Part shown: one piece after another, positions 15,453 through 22,177 of the stretch
Numbering within the stretch: position 1 is the first letter of the stretch
Layout: every line of letters starts with the position of its first letter
From: UBA4877 sp002399285
Lineage (GTDB): Bacteria; Bacillota; Thermoanaerobacteria; Thermoanaerobacterales; UBA4877
DNA length: 64,000 bases
Direction: 5' to 3'
NCBI GenBank assembly: GCA_036771835.1
Contig: DAIPGN010000002.1
Location: 124,001-188,000 of the forward strand
Position numbers and translations under genes: made by a program
Notes under the pieces: model-generated
Told to the model about the DNA's origin: nothing
Databases searched by the model: none
What the model saw: only the letters and a program-made list of their open reading frames with translations

Positions 15453-16235
15453 TTATAACACCTTCTCGGCTTGTTCGTTTTTAAATTTATTTATGAAGTA
15501 TAATTGTCCTTTGCCCGTTAATTTTGGAGTGATGGATATGCTAATATCACCGTTTCCGTGCCCTATTGTCGTTTCCTTGAGCTCGAATAATCCATGTTCC
15601 ATGCTATATTGAGTAGGTTTATTATAATCAGTTCCTTTTCGACTAATTAAGTAGCCATGCTCCCGAAGCCATTTAAAAAGTCTATTTTGACCAATATCCA
15701 CGCCGTTTTGCCTTAACAATTTAGCTAATTCCCCTACTAAAATTGTTGTTTGTGAAGCTGTTACTGACTCTGCAAAAACGACTTTTGGCTTATCTTGCTC
15801 GATCTGCTGTTCGGCCGCTGACCTCGCCTGCTGTTCCTTCTTGAGCTCGGTTGCCAACCGGATAATAAAATCAGGATTTGTTAAGGTCTTTTCAATGGTC
15901 TCAGGCGTCATGTAGGCTCCATGTGTTCTGATTGACGGTATAACCTCACTTGTTATCCAGTGCTTAAATTCCTTCGCCTTAGGAAGCTTTGAACCCAATA
16001 TTAAACTATACAAACCAGATTCATTAATAATAATTATATCTTGTTTACCCCCAGGGGTGAACGATTCGTTCACCCCTTTATCATCTTCATCTACATGGTC
16101 TCTTATTGCCTTAAGCGGATTAGTATATTTTAAAATTTCCGCAATGTCTTTTCCTGCAAACCATGGTTCTCCATCCTTAGTGATTGTTCTTACTTGCCCA
16201 AATTCTTCATTTTCGAATATACGCAAATCATTCAT
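15453..16235 (-). CDS. Phage antirepressor, BRO-N plus KilAC
   Basis: A 260-residue Ant-type protein. The BRO-N domain (about 1-110) includes W-F-A-G-K-D-I-A-E-I-L and H-W-I-T-S-E-V-I-P-S-I-R, and the C-terminal KilAC domain (about 140-250) has the characteristic G-x-x-I-G-Q-N-R-L-F-K-W-L-R. Such proteins bind and inactivate phage repressors. A second copy lies at 36376-37155: the KilAC parts are nearly the same and the BRO-N parts differ. Upstream lie a ribbon-helix-helix gene and a divergent small RNA, as in the P22 immI region. Confidence 0.9.
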   Translation of the reverse strand: MNDLRIFENEEFGQVRTITKDGEPWFAGKDIAEILKYTNPLKAIRDHVDEDDKGVNESFTPGGKQDIIIINESGLYSLILGSKLPKAKEFKHWITSEVIPSIRTHGAYMTPETIEKTLTNPDFIIRLATELKKEQQARSAAEQQIEQDKPKVVFAESVTASQTTILVGELAKLLRQNGVDIGQNRLFKWLREHGYLISRKGTDYNKPTQYSMEHGLFELKETTIGHGNGDISISITPKLTGKGQLYFINKFKNEQAEKVL

Positions 16236-16266
16236 AATCAGTATTCTCCCTTCATTCTATATTTTC

Positions 16267-16295
16267 TTGAATGAGATTACCGACTATGATATAAT
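16267..16295 (+). promoter_or_regulatory. Consensus promoter of sar-like antisense RNA
   Basis: TTGAAT (16267-16272) and TATAAT (16290-16295) are 17 bp apart on the plus strand, pointing away from the antirepressor gene and against the operon. Confidence 0.85.
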
Positions 16296-16301
16296 ATTTC
16301 A

Positions 16302-16370
16302 CAGAGGGCAACCTCGGTTGAGACACTCGCATCCCTTAGTCGAATAGGGCGAGTGTCTTTTATTGTTTTT
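16302..16370 (+). ncRNA. sar-like antisense RNA between arc-like and ant genes
   Basis: A predicted RNA of about 65-70 nt starting near 16302. A 5' hairpin pairs GGGCAACC-type bases with GGTTG, then GACACTCGC (16322-16330) pairs with GCGAGTGTC (16349-16357), followed by a T-rich tail. It is complementary to the whole spacer between the ribbon-helix-helix gene and the antirepressor, the position of sar RNA in phage P22, which blocks ant translation. It may instead be an antitoxin RNA whose toxin was lost, as its layout is like that at 4020. Confidence 0.7.
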
Positions 16371-16515
16371 TATTGGCTTGACTTTCTTTAACAACCTTTT
16401 TTATATATTCAATCAAAATTCCTTGCATATCTTTGCCCTGATTAATTGAATATATTTTAAACTGTCTATGGAGTTCATCGTCAAGCCGGACTGTCAACGT
16501 TTTGATTAATAACAC
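16360..16515 (-). CDS. Arc/CopG-like ribbon-helix-helix repressor
   Basis: A frame of about 51 codons reading (V/M)-L-L-I-K-T-L-T-V-R-L-D-D-E-L-H-R-Q-F-K. This is the beta strand and first helix of a ribbon-helix-helix DNA-binding domain, and a second helix and a basic tail follow. No ATG is present: GTG at 16515 overlaps the AGGAGG, while a codon at 16506 (ATC) would have ideal spacing and TTG at 16497 is too far, so the true start is open. Its promoter overlaps an inverted repeat that it probably binds. Role inferred from P22 Arc: control of the antirepressor downstream. Confidence 0.7.
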   Translation of the reverse strand: MLLIKTLTVRLDDELHRQFKIYSINQGKDMQGILIEYIKKVVKESQANKKQ

Positions 16516-16529
16516 CTCCTAACTTTATT

Positions 16530-16561
16530 ATCATTCTATCATTCTCGAATGATGAAGTCAA
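16530..16561 (-). promoter_or_regulatory. Promoter and operator of the arc-like gene
   Basis: Minus-strand TTGACT (16561-16556) and TAGAAT (16538-16533) are 17 bp apart. The spacer holds the inverted repeat ATCATTC-TC-GAATGAT (16538-16553) and a further half site ATCATTC at 16530-16536. Placement inside the promoter fits autorepression by the ribbon-helix-helix protein. Confidence 0.75.
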
Positions 16562-16588
16562 GAGGTGCTATTAAAATATTTTTTGAAC

Positions 16589-16618
16589 AAAAAAATCAGC
16601 TCCGACTAAAGCTGATTT
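16589..16618 (-). terminator. Terminator after the tail tube gene
   Basis: AATCAGCT (16594-16601) pairs with AGCTGATT (16610-16617), followed on the minus strand by a T-run. It separates the tail tube gene from the regulatory cargo module. Confidence 0.8.
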
Positions 16619-16639
16619 ATATCCCAAGGCTTTCCAGAA

Positions 16640-17116
16640 TTATCTATAGTTTTCCGGCAAACCGAAGTATTTCAAAGGATTGATATCATCAAACGTAAAG
16701 TCCGTATCAAAGGTGATCGGGTCAGTCGAAGAATCATCCAATAAAGTAATAGGTATCGTCTTAGGTAATACGTTCAATAATACAACGTCCTGTTCGCCGA
16801 TCGTGGATTGCTCATCCTCATTGTGAACCTGAATACTTATACCCCCATAAGTACCCCTCCTGATATACTGAACCGCCATTTTGAGCATATCCGAATTCAT
16901 GAAATACATTGTCATACTACCGGTACCCTCGGCTCCGATAGCCTTGTGTTGTGTCATACGATGATTTAACAACCTTCTTGATTGGATCGTCATATCAAAC
17001 TGCGCGCTTAATTTTGACACTTCAAATAGCTCCCGGTTTTGCCCATCGATCGTGATATACGCCCTGCCCTCGGAAGCTGAAATAGTGTCCCGCAGCTGTG
17101 TGTAGTTATCTGACAT
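16640..17116 (-). CDS. xkdM: Tail tube protein (XkdM-like)
   Basis: A 158-residue tube protein of contractile phage tails. It has the family segment E-G-R-A-Y-I-T-I-D-G-Q-N-R-E-L-F-E near the N-terminus, G-T-G-S-M-T-M-Y-F centrally and F-D-T-D-F-T-F-D-D at the end. It polymerises as the inner tube inside the sheath encoded 17 bp upstream. Confidence 0.92.
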   Translation of the reverse strand: MSDNYTQLRDTISASEGRAYITIDGQNRELFEVSKLSAQFDMTIQSRRLLNHRMTQHKAIGAEGTGSMTMYFMNSDMLKMAVQYIRRGTYGGISIQVHNEDEQSTIGEQDVVLLNVLPKTIPITLLDDSSTDPITFDTDFTFDDINPLKYFGLPENYR

Positions 17117-17133
17117 AATTTATCATCTCCCCA

Positions 17134-18180
17134 TCAATTAAGCGAAACCGTGATATAGATTTTTTCGATCGAGTCAACAGGCTGGATATAGCAGTCAATT
17201 ACCACGGCGTCGGAATCCGTACCGGGATTGACCGTGACGTCATCGGCCGTGAAATTCTGAATCGCATTCATCCGTTGCAGCTCGTTGAAGTATTCGATCA
17301 GTGTCGCCCGAAGCGACGACCTACCGTCGGGGTTATTGTCTATCTCGCCGACATAGTTTGACTCGTATATCTCCGTGATGTCATTATTTATGCCGTCGAT
17401 AGTACGGATTACGCGATTCTTTTTAAACATCTTGCCCTTTTCATCCGTAACCGTTGTGAGCGAGTTAATATCATATACTGCGGTTACATTCTGCGCTGTG
17501 TCGACCTTGAATATGAATTGGCCGGCCGTTACCGCGGCTTCCATCTCGGATTTTGTCATTCTCGGGACTACATCAATCGCGCCGGCATACTTCTGGCCGG
17601 TATTCGATTTGTTTATGTTCGCACCAGCTGTCTGTCCTGCTACCCATGCGGTACACTGCGCAGGTGTCAATTCCGTGCCATCGGACAGCTTCACGCCCTG
17701 TGATACGTTTATAATGGACTCAATATCAGCTGTCATATTTGCCATGACTGCCTGTATCTTAACGCCCTCATCCTCTCTCATGCCTTCTATCCATGTTTTG
17801 ATAACCGTCTGATTTGCTGTATAGGTAGAGCCGGTATAAGGATAAGCCAAAGTGTTAAAGTGTACCGTCCGTAACGCCACTAATGCAGCCGTAATAGTAT
17901 CTACATCGTGTTCTGTACCTAAGTTATAGACAAGCACGGTCTTAGCGCCCTTCAAGGCTTCGTTTACAAGCAGCTTGTCTGCAGCTGTTGTCCCTGTCGG
18001 GTATTTGCTCGCGTCCGTGGCTGTAATCTCATACATATCCCCCACGACGCCCGTGCTCATTTCTTGCATCAGCACTACTGTCCCCCTCTCTCCTGGTGTG
18101 ATGGAAAGGGGAGCGTTGGTACGGAAGTTCAAGTACGCCCCGGGAAGTATTTTGTTCTGTTCTGTCCACGTTCCTGCCAT
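17134..18180 (-). CDS. xkdK: Contractile tail sheath protein (XkdK-like)
   Basis: A 348-residue sheath protein with N-terminal P-G-A-Y-L-N-F, the usual A-L-x-G-A-K-T-V-L-V-Y-N-L segment and the C-terminal sheath domain (V-I-R-T-I-D-G-I-N-N-D). It shows that the phage has a myovirus-type contractile tail. It lies downstream of the head-tail connector genes in the usual PBSX order. Confidence 0.93.
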   Translation of the reverse strand: MAGTWTEQNKILPGAYLNFRTNAPLSITPGERGTVVLMQEMSTGVVGDMYEITATDASKYPTGTTAADKLLVNEALKGAKTVLVYNLGTEHDVDTITAALVALRTVHFNTLAYPYTGSTYTANQTVIKTWIEGMREDEGVKIQAVMANMTADIESIINVSQGVKLSDGTELTPAQCTAWVAGQTAGANINKSNTGQKYAGAIDVVPRMTKSEMEAAVTAGQFIFKVDTAQNVTAVYDINSLTTVTDEKGKMFKKNRVIRTIDGINNDITEIYESNYVGEIDNNPDGRSSLRATLIEYFNELQRMNAIQNFTADDVTVNPGTDSDAVVIDCYIQPVDSIEKIYITVSLN

Positions 18181-18184
18181 ATAA

Positions 18185-18598
18185 TCACTCCTTTATATTT
18201 GGATTTGTTTCTTGCGTCTGCATTTTTGCGTTTTCTTCAATCCGCATTTCCGAATAGTCGATAGAAAAGAGAAAATGCAGTACATTATCTGTTATCCGCG
18301 CTTCCTTATTCAGCACTCTATATACGCCGATCAGGTCAAAAGCATGGAACAGATCCTCCGACACCGAAAAGCAATCTTCTTTTATCTCGGGAGTAGGTTT
18401 CGCGCTGAAAAAAGCCACATCAAACGAAACGTGACTTCTAAACTTTTCACTTAGCCGTTTTTTATAATTCTGGTTGATCAGCATTATTAGGAAGGAGGGT
18501 GTTTTAAACTTTTGCGGGACGTCCTCGTCATATATCGTGTACCCCGGGAACGCCGCCAAAATGGCGTCTACAATAGCCTGCCTCACGTCAGTGATCAT
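18185..18598 (-). CDS. Tail terminator-like protein
   Basis: A 137-residue protein with the pattern A-I-V-D-A-I-L-A-A-F-P-G-Y-T-I-Y-D-E-D-V-P-Q of the phage tail-terminator family that precedes the sheath gene in PBSX-like phages. It is expected to cap the tail at the head end. Its start overlaps the gp10-like gene by 11 bp. Confidence 0.75.
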   Translation of the reverse strand: MITDVRQAIVDAILAAFPGYTIYDEDVPQKFKTPSFLIMLINQNYKKRLSEKFRSHVSFDVAFFSAKPTPEIKEDCFSVSEDLFHAFDLIGVYRVLNKEARITDNVLHFLFSIDYSEMRIEENAKMQTQETNPNIKE

Positions 18599-18998
18599 GT
18601 TTTTTATTCACCCTCTCTACCTCTTTTTCAAACTCTTTAGCCATAGTCTTGTCAACCTTGTCTATTGCGTGTTCAAGCATGTATTTGCCCTTTATAAAGC
18701 CCACGGTTTCACCGGATTTATTAACCACTCTATGACCGTCATTTACAAAACTGCTGTAATCCGCGGAGTTCATAAGCACCTTTGCGACCCCATCCCGTAA
18801 TTTGACAGCATGGCTTGTAAACCAACTGCCACGCATGAAACCGGATAGCACCGGCGTATTCTTTGCCGCGTCTGCCATCCCTGCATTAACGGCCTTATTC
18901 AGTACTTTTACGTCGATGTCGGATATGTCATCAAACATGGCTTTAAGCTCTTTCCGATATCGGTCGATCGCTGCTCTATTCTCGCTTTCGTTGCTCAT
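18588..18998 (-). CDS. HK97 gp10-like tail completion protein
   Basis: A 136-residue protein with A-A-K-N-T-P-V-L-S-G-F-M-R-G-S-W near the middle and Y-S-S-F-V-N-D-G-H-R, the signature of gp10/XkdI-type neck proteins. It is the third of four short head-tail joining genes that overlap each other. Confidence 0.87.
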   Translation of the reverse strand: MSNESENRAAIDRYRKELKAMFDDISDIDVKVLNKAVNAGMADAAKNTPVLSGFMRGSWFTSHAVKLRDGVAKVLMNSADYSSFVNDGHRVVNKSGETVGFIKGKYMLEHAIDKVDKTMAKEFEKEVERVNKKHDH

Positions 18999-19333
18999 GC
19001 TGTATCCATCCTCTTCACGGCAAATTCCTGGTGATCGCCATATGGGAAACCTTCGCCAACGCTTAGCGTGGTTTGTCTGCCGTTCCGCTGTATAACCTCT
19101 ATTTCATCGCCTTCCTGAATATCGACATCAAGGCCGCAAAATAAGGTATAGGAATTAACGATAGTCGGTACTCCGCTGCCGGTATCGACCAGTGAACCCT
19201 TGCTGTAGTGACACTTAACATAGGTATCATTTACTTTAGCTCTCACGGTCTTTGTGACGCCATTTACAATGCGTTCCTCCCAGCGGTATATATCTATTTT
19301 ATCACTCCAAAGTCTTTCCAGCGGGCCACTCAT
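18995..19333 (-). CDS. Head closure protein (XkdH-like)
   Basis: A 112-residue beta-rich protein with D-K-I-D-I-Y-R-W-E-E-R near the start, G-D-E-I-E-V and a C-terminal P-Y-G-D-H-Q-E-F segment, as in XkdH/YqbH head-closure proteins. It overlaps both neighbours by 4 bp. Confidence 0.8.
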   Translation of the reverse strand: MSGPLERLWSDKIDIYRWEERIVNGVTKTVRAKVNDTYVKCHYSKGSLVDTGSGVPTIVNSYTLFCGLDVDIQEGDEIEVIQRNGRQTTLSVGEGFPYGDHQEFAVKRMDTA

Positions 19334-19671
19334 ATTCGCAGCCTCCGAAACGCGCGGAGTACCCTCATATCCTCATCAGACAGCCCGTAGATAGTCTCTT
19401 TTGATGTTTTTTCGTCTACGTTATACGTTATAGAGGTATCACCCTCTTTAACGGATTTCACATCAAATACGGCGTCAGAACCGTTCTGTGCTTCATAATC
19501 CATGATGTTCTTAACTTTTTTTCTGATATAAGGCTCCAATTCTAACGGTAGTTCATCAAGATTGCAAAAGTTTAAGGCACCTTGAATGATGTCCGATATA
19601 AGAAGATCGTGGGTATCGTCTATTAGTTTTAGGTGCTGCTTGACCAGGGTTTTCATTTCCTCGGTAGTCAT
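19330..19671 (-). CDS. Head-tail connector protein
   Basis: A 113-residue helical protein (L-I-S-D-I-I-Q-G-A-L-N-F-C-N, V-K-N-I-M-D-Y-E-A-Q-N-G) of the gp6/YqbG-type adaptor group. By position it attaches to the portal ring after packaging. Ends in a basic R-R-L-R-I tail that overlaps the next start. Confidence 0.8.
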   Translation of the reverse strand: MTTEEMKTLVKQHLKLIDDTHDLLISDIIQGALNFCNLDELPLELEPYIRKKVKNIMDYEAQNGSDAVFDVKSVKEGDTSITYNVDEKTSKETIYGLSDEDMRVLRAFRRLRI

Positions 19672-19700
19672 ATCATCACCGCCTAACTGAAAGAAGGCCG

Positions 19701-19847
19701 CTATTGCGCAGCCTTCCCATTTGTTTTTTCCTTTAATTCCTTTTCTTTCTCTGCCTTTTTCTTGGCTTCCTTTTCAGCCTTCTCTAATGCCTTTTTCAAA
19801 ACAGCTTCCTGCTCCCTGCGCTTCCTCTGAAACGCTGTAGCGCTCAT
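19701..19847 (-). CDS. Small charged phage protein between capsid and connectors
   Basis: A 48-residue frame opening M-S-A-T-A-F-Q-R-K-R-R-E-Q-E, preceded by AGGAGG, followed by a Lys/Glu/Ala-rich single helix. Similar short helix-rich genes occupy this place in many Firmicutes phages. Function unknown. Confidence 0.7.
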   Translation of the reverse strand: MSATAFQRKRREQEAVLKKALEKAEKEAKKKAEKEKELKEKTNGKAAQ

Positions 19848-19858
19848 ATCTACGCCTC

Positions 19859-20812
19859 CTATGCTATTTTGTGCTTAAACTGGACGATACGAATATTTTT
19901 GTTCTCGTACTTTCTCTCCCAGCTCGTAGCCTTTGCCAGCTCCGTATTTGTAGGAGAAGCACCGGCAGCACTCCCAACCCATGCAATCCCTCTTGGATGG
20001 AGTATGAAGTGTCTGCGATTGATCAGGATATCATCGCCGGCGAGACTATCCCTATCTGTCTCTGTCGGCATCGGTACATTGCCGTTACCTCTGCCAATTG
20101 CGCCCTCACCAAAAAGGTACGTAGTATACACACCACCAGAGACAGGGCAGCCGTCATCAACGATAACCCTCTTGGTCATGTAATACGGTACTCGCGGGTT
20201 CGCGTCGGACTCTCTCACGTACTCGATCAAGTCAAGCTTTGCAAGGTAGGTTTCAACGGCGCTATGCATTGCTATAGCCGTCAGCCGGTCCTTTGCATCG
20301 CCTAAAAGCTGCTGCGCATCAAGGAAATTAGATCCATCGATCAATGCTGCGTCGTCGGCCCCGCCGCTTATATCTTTCACGTTCCCTGTCATAGAAGCCG
20401 CACCCATGGCGCCGGTAAGTACACTTATAAGGGTCTTCTGTTCCATTCTCGCCCAGTATGCTGCCACCAGATCACCGATAGCCCTCATCGGGTCATCACC
20501 GGAAAGTGCCTTTGCTAAATCATTTGCGCTCCATGCCTTGCCACGTTCAAGCAGCACAGCTATATCCTGCCCGGCGGTGATCTTCTGCGGGGTTAATGCA
20601 GTACTGTCGGACAACACCTCGTCGTCGCCGGTAAGGTCGCTCCAGTAGGGCATGTTGACGGTCTTGCCGCCGGAAGACGCAAGCGCGTCAAGCTCGGCAT
20701 TCGGGACCACAATGCCGCTCTGCACTAATACGGACAGCTCCGCTGTTCTTTCAATTACGTATGGATTGAATACCTCTGGGACTATTACATCCGCTATTTG
20801 TGTTTTAGCCAT
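19859..20812 (-). CDS. Major capsid protein
   Basis: Start chosen at the ATG at 20812, which is 8 bases after GAGGTG; an ATG two codons earlier is too close. The 317-residue coat protein has the family opening A-D-V-I-V-P-E-V-F-N-P-Y-V-I-E-R-T-A-E-L-S and a middle R-G-K-A-W-S-A-N-D-L-A segment, with an HK97-fold-type ending. It follows the scaffold gene. Confidence 0.93.
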   Translation of the reverse strand: MAKTQIADVIVPEVFNPYVIERTAELSVLVQSGIVVPNAELDALASSGGKTVNMPYWSDLTGDDEVLSDSTALTPQKITAGQDIAVLLERGKAWSANDLAKALSGDDPMRAIGDLVAAYWARMEQKTLISVLTGAMGAASMTGNVKDISGGADDAALIDGSNFLDAQQLLGDAKDRLTAIAMHSAVETYLAKLDLIEYVRESDANPRVPYYMTKRVIVDDGCPVSGGVYTTYLFGEGAIGRGNGNVPMPTETDRDSLAGDDILINRRHFILHPRGIAWVGSAAGASPTNTELAKATSWERKYENKNIRIVQFKHKIA

Positions 20813-20837
20813 TCTCATATCACCTCAAATTTTTAAT

Positions 20838-21458
20838 TTATTTGGCCTCAGCCATTAGTTGTTTGGCAAGGTCAGGTTCCTCTTTGAGAAGTCTCCCTTG
20901 CGCCGTCAAATTGAAAAAATCCTTGCTCCACGGATTCTTCACGCCCGCAGGGTTAGTGTCCTTGTTATAGGGCGCGTTGCCTTTCACTTGCGGCGTAAAC
21001 AGATCCTTGTACTGCTCTTTGATCGTTTTTATTTGTTCATCCAAACCTTCTACAGTTCCGTCTGCGTTGACGGCAAGTTTTTCCTTATCAAACTTTGTCG
21101 TGAGCAGATCGGGGTATTTGGTATCGGTCAACTTAGCCTGGATTGCAGCATTGAGCTGCAGCTCTTTGATCCTTGCCTCGTAGTCATCCTTGGTCTTTTT
21201 ATTCGTCTCCTGCAGCTCCTTGATCGTCTTCTCTGCTTCTTCGTCGCCCTTGACCTTTTCAGCCAGGTCTTTTAACTGCTTATCGCGGTCTTTGATCTGC
21301 TGCTCCAATTCCTTCTTAGTGTCGTTTAGAGTATTAAACTCTGACTTTGGTACTGCGTTCTTGGGAAACTCTTCCCTAATGAGCTTCATCAATGCATCTA
21401 TGTCAAGTTTCCCGTCGATAATTGCCGCTTTTTTAAGTAATTCCTTAAGCCAATCCAT
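20838..21458 (-). CDS. Phage scaffold protein (GP20-like)
   Basis: A 206-residue protein with a long charged coiled coil (about 45-110), rich in Lys and Glu, flanked by an N-terminal D-W-L-K-E-L-L-K-K and a C-terminal basic region ending near L-A-K-Q-L-M-A-E-A. This is the minor structural GP20 pattern of scaffold proteins that organise the procapsid and are then removed. Confidence 0.9.
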   Translation of the reverse strand: MDWLKELLKKAAIIDGKLDIDALMKLIREEFPKNAVPKSEFNTLNDTKKELEQQIKDRDKQLKDLAEKVKGDEEAEKTIKELQETNKKTKDDYEARIKELQLNAAIQAKLTDTKYPDLLTTKFDKEKLAVNADGTVEGLDEQIKTIKEQYKDLFTPQVKGNAPYNKDTNPAGVKNPWSKDFFNLTAQGRLLKEEPDLAKQLMAEAK

Positions 21459-21478
21459 TTCAATTCCTCCATAGATTT

Positions 21479-21565
21479 TTATTCCCGCTCTCCGGGTGTT
21501 GGGATTCTGCCGTTATTCTCCGGCGGAGTTAGTTTAACGTCATTCCGGACATAAAAATAAGACAT
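21479..21565 (-). CDS. Possible 28-residue protein between HExxH and scaffold genes
   Basis: A short frame opening M-S-Y-F-Y-V-R-N-D-V-K-L-T-P-P-E-N and ending P-T-P-G-E-R-E. The frame stays open upstream (G-G-G-H-H-L-P-V-R-R-W-V-N) without an ATG, so a longer product from an unusual start is possible. No clear ribosome site. The composition looks protein-like. Confidence 0.35.
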   Translation of the reverse strand: MSYFYVRNDVKLTPPENNGRIPTPGERE

Positions 21566-21631
21566 ATTAACCCAACGTCTTACAGGGAGATGATGACCGC
21601 CTCCTATAAACAGTCCGCTTCTTGGAATACT

Positions 21632-21943
21632 TTAAGAATTTTTGGAAACTGTAAAGCCAACCCAATCAACCATTTCTTCGTTCCGTGCCCATATATCAGC
21701 ACTATTTGAATTTTCTTCAAGTCCGCTTTCATGCAGGAATGCGTGTATAATTTCATGCCTTAATACTTTCTTTCTGTGCCATTCAATATCTTCTTGGTAT
21801 GTATCTGGATTAGGCTGCATCTGTGCTATTACTATTTCTTTTCTGCTTCTGTCACAAAATCCATCGCAAGTTTCTAAATATGGCTCTTCCTCATCTGTTT
21901 TATAAAGTACTTTATATTCAGTACCCAAAATATTCAACTGCAT
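21632..21943 (-). CDS. Small HExxH putative metallopeptidase
   Basis: A 103-residue protein with R-H-E-I-I-H-A-F-L-H-E-S-G, a zinc-peptidase helix, in its second half and a beta-rich first half with an R-S-R-K-E-I-V-I-A segment. This is a compact zincin fold often found beside phage head genes. It begins just after a strong terminator, between the immunity gene and scaffold. Head maturation or a cargo role are both possible. Confidence 0.75.
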   Translation of the reverse strand: MQLNILGTEYKVLYKTDEEEPYLETCDGFCDRSRKEIVIAQMQPNPDTYQEDIEWHRKKVLRHEIIHAFLHESGLEENSNSADIWARNEEMVDWVGFTVSKNS

Positions 21944-21966
21944 TTAATCCTCCTTTTGAGCATAAT

Positions 21967-22002
21967 AAAAGCACTTACTGTTTTTTATTAGTAAGTGCTT
22001 TT
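21967..22002 (-). terminator. Terminator after toxin-immunity pair
   Basis: A 13-bp perfect stem: AAAAGCACTTACT (21967-21979) with AGTAAGTGCTTTT (21990-22002), T-rich on both sides. It lies in the middle of the head gene operon. It shares the leading CATAATAAAAGC with the hairpin at 14054-14083. Confidence 0.85.
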
Positions 22003-22177
22003 ATTCTTCGTTTGAATGTATTACTTTTTCAATGTCGTCTATCACAACATCAATTGTCTCCCAATCAGAAGGAGAACTGCCAACATCAGCCATAAAATCT
22101 GTTTCGCTAAACTTTTCTACAATAGCTGCTCTTCTACCATCTTTTAATAATACGGTATCATATTGTTCAACTTTCAT
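22001..22177 (-). CDS. Candidate immunity protein (DUF4926-like)
   Basis: A 58-residue acidic protein. The ATG at 22177 follows GAGGTGAGAA and overlaps the end of the toxin-bearing gene in another frame. It reads V-E-Q-Y-D-T-V-L-L-K-D-G-R-R-A-A-I-V-E, then W-E-T-I-D-V-V-I-D-D-I, which matches the small beta-barrel DUF4926 family found beside contact-type toxins. Overlap with the toxin domain gives coupled synthesis. Inferred to neutralise the toxin domain encoded just upstream. Confidence 0.7.
   Translation of the reverse strand: MKVEQYDTVLLKDGRRAAIVEKFSETDFMADVGSSPSDWETIDVVIDDIEKVIHSNEE

Noticed and set aside
21458..21480. Another copy of the CRISPR-like repeat in reverse
   Set aside because: Only TTTCAATTCCTC matches; it is the ribosome site of the scaffold gene.
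14054..22002. Ends of an insertion sequence (related hairpins at 14054, 15073 and 21967)
   Set aside because: No transposase between them and no target duplication; they are intrinsic terminators linked to cargo genes.
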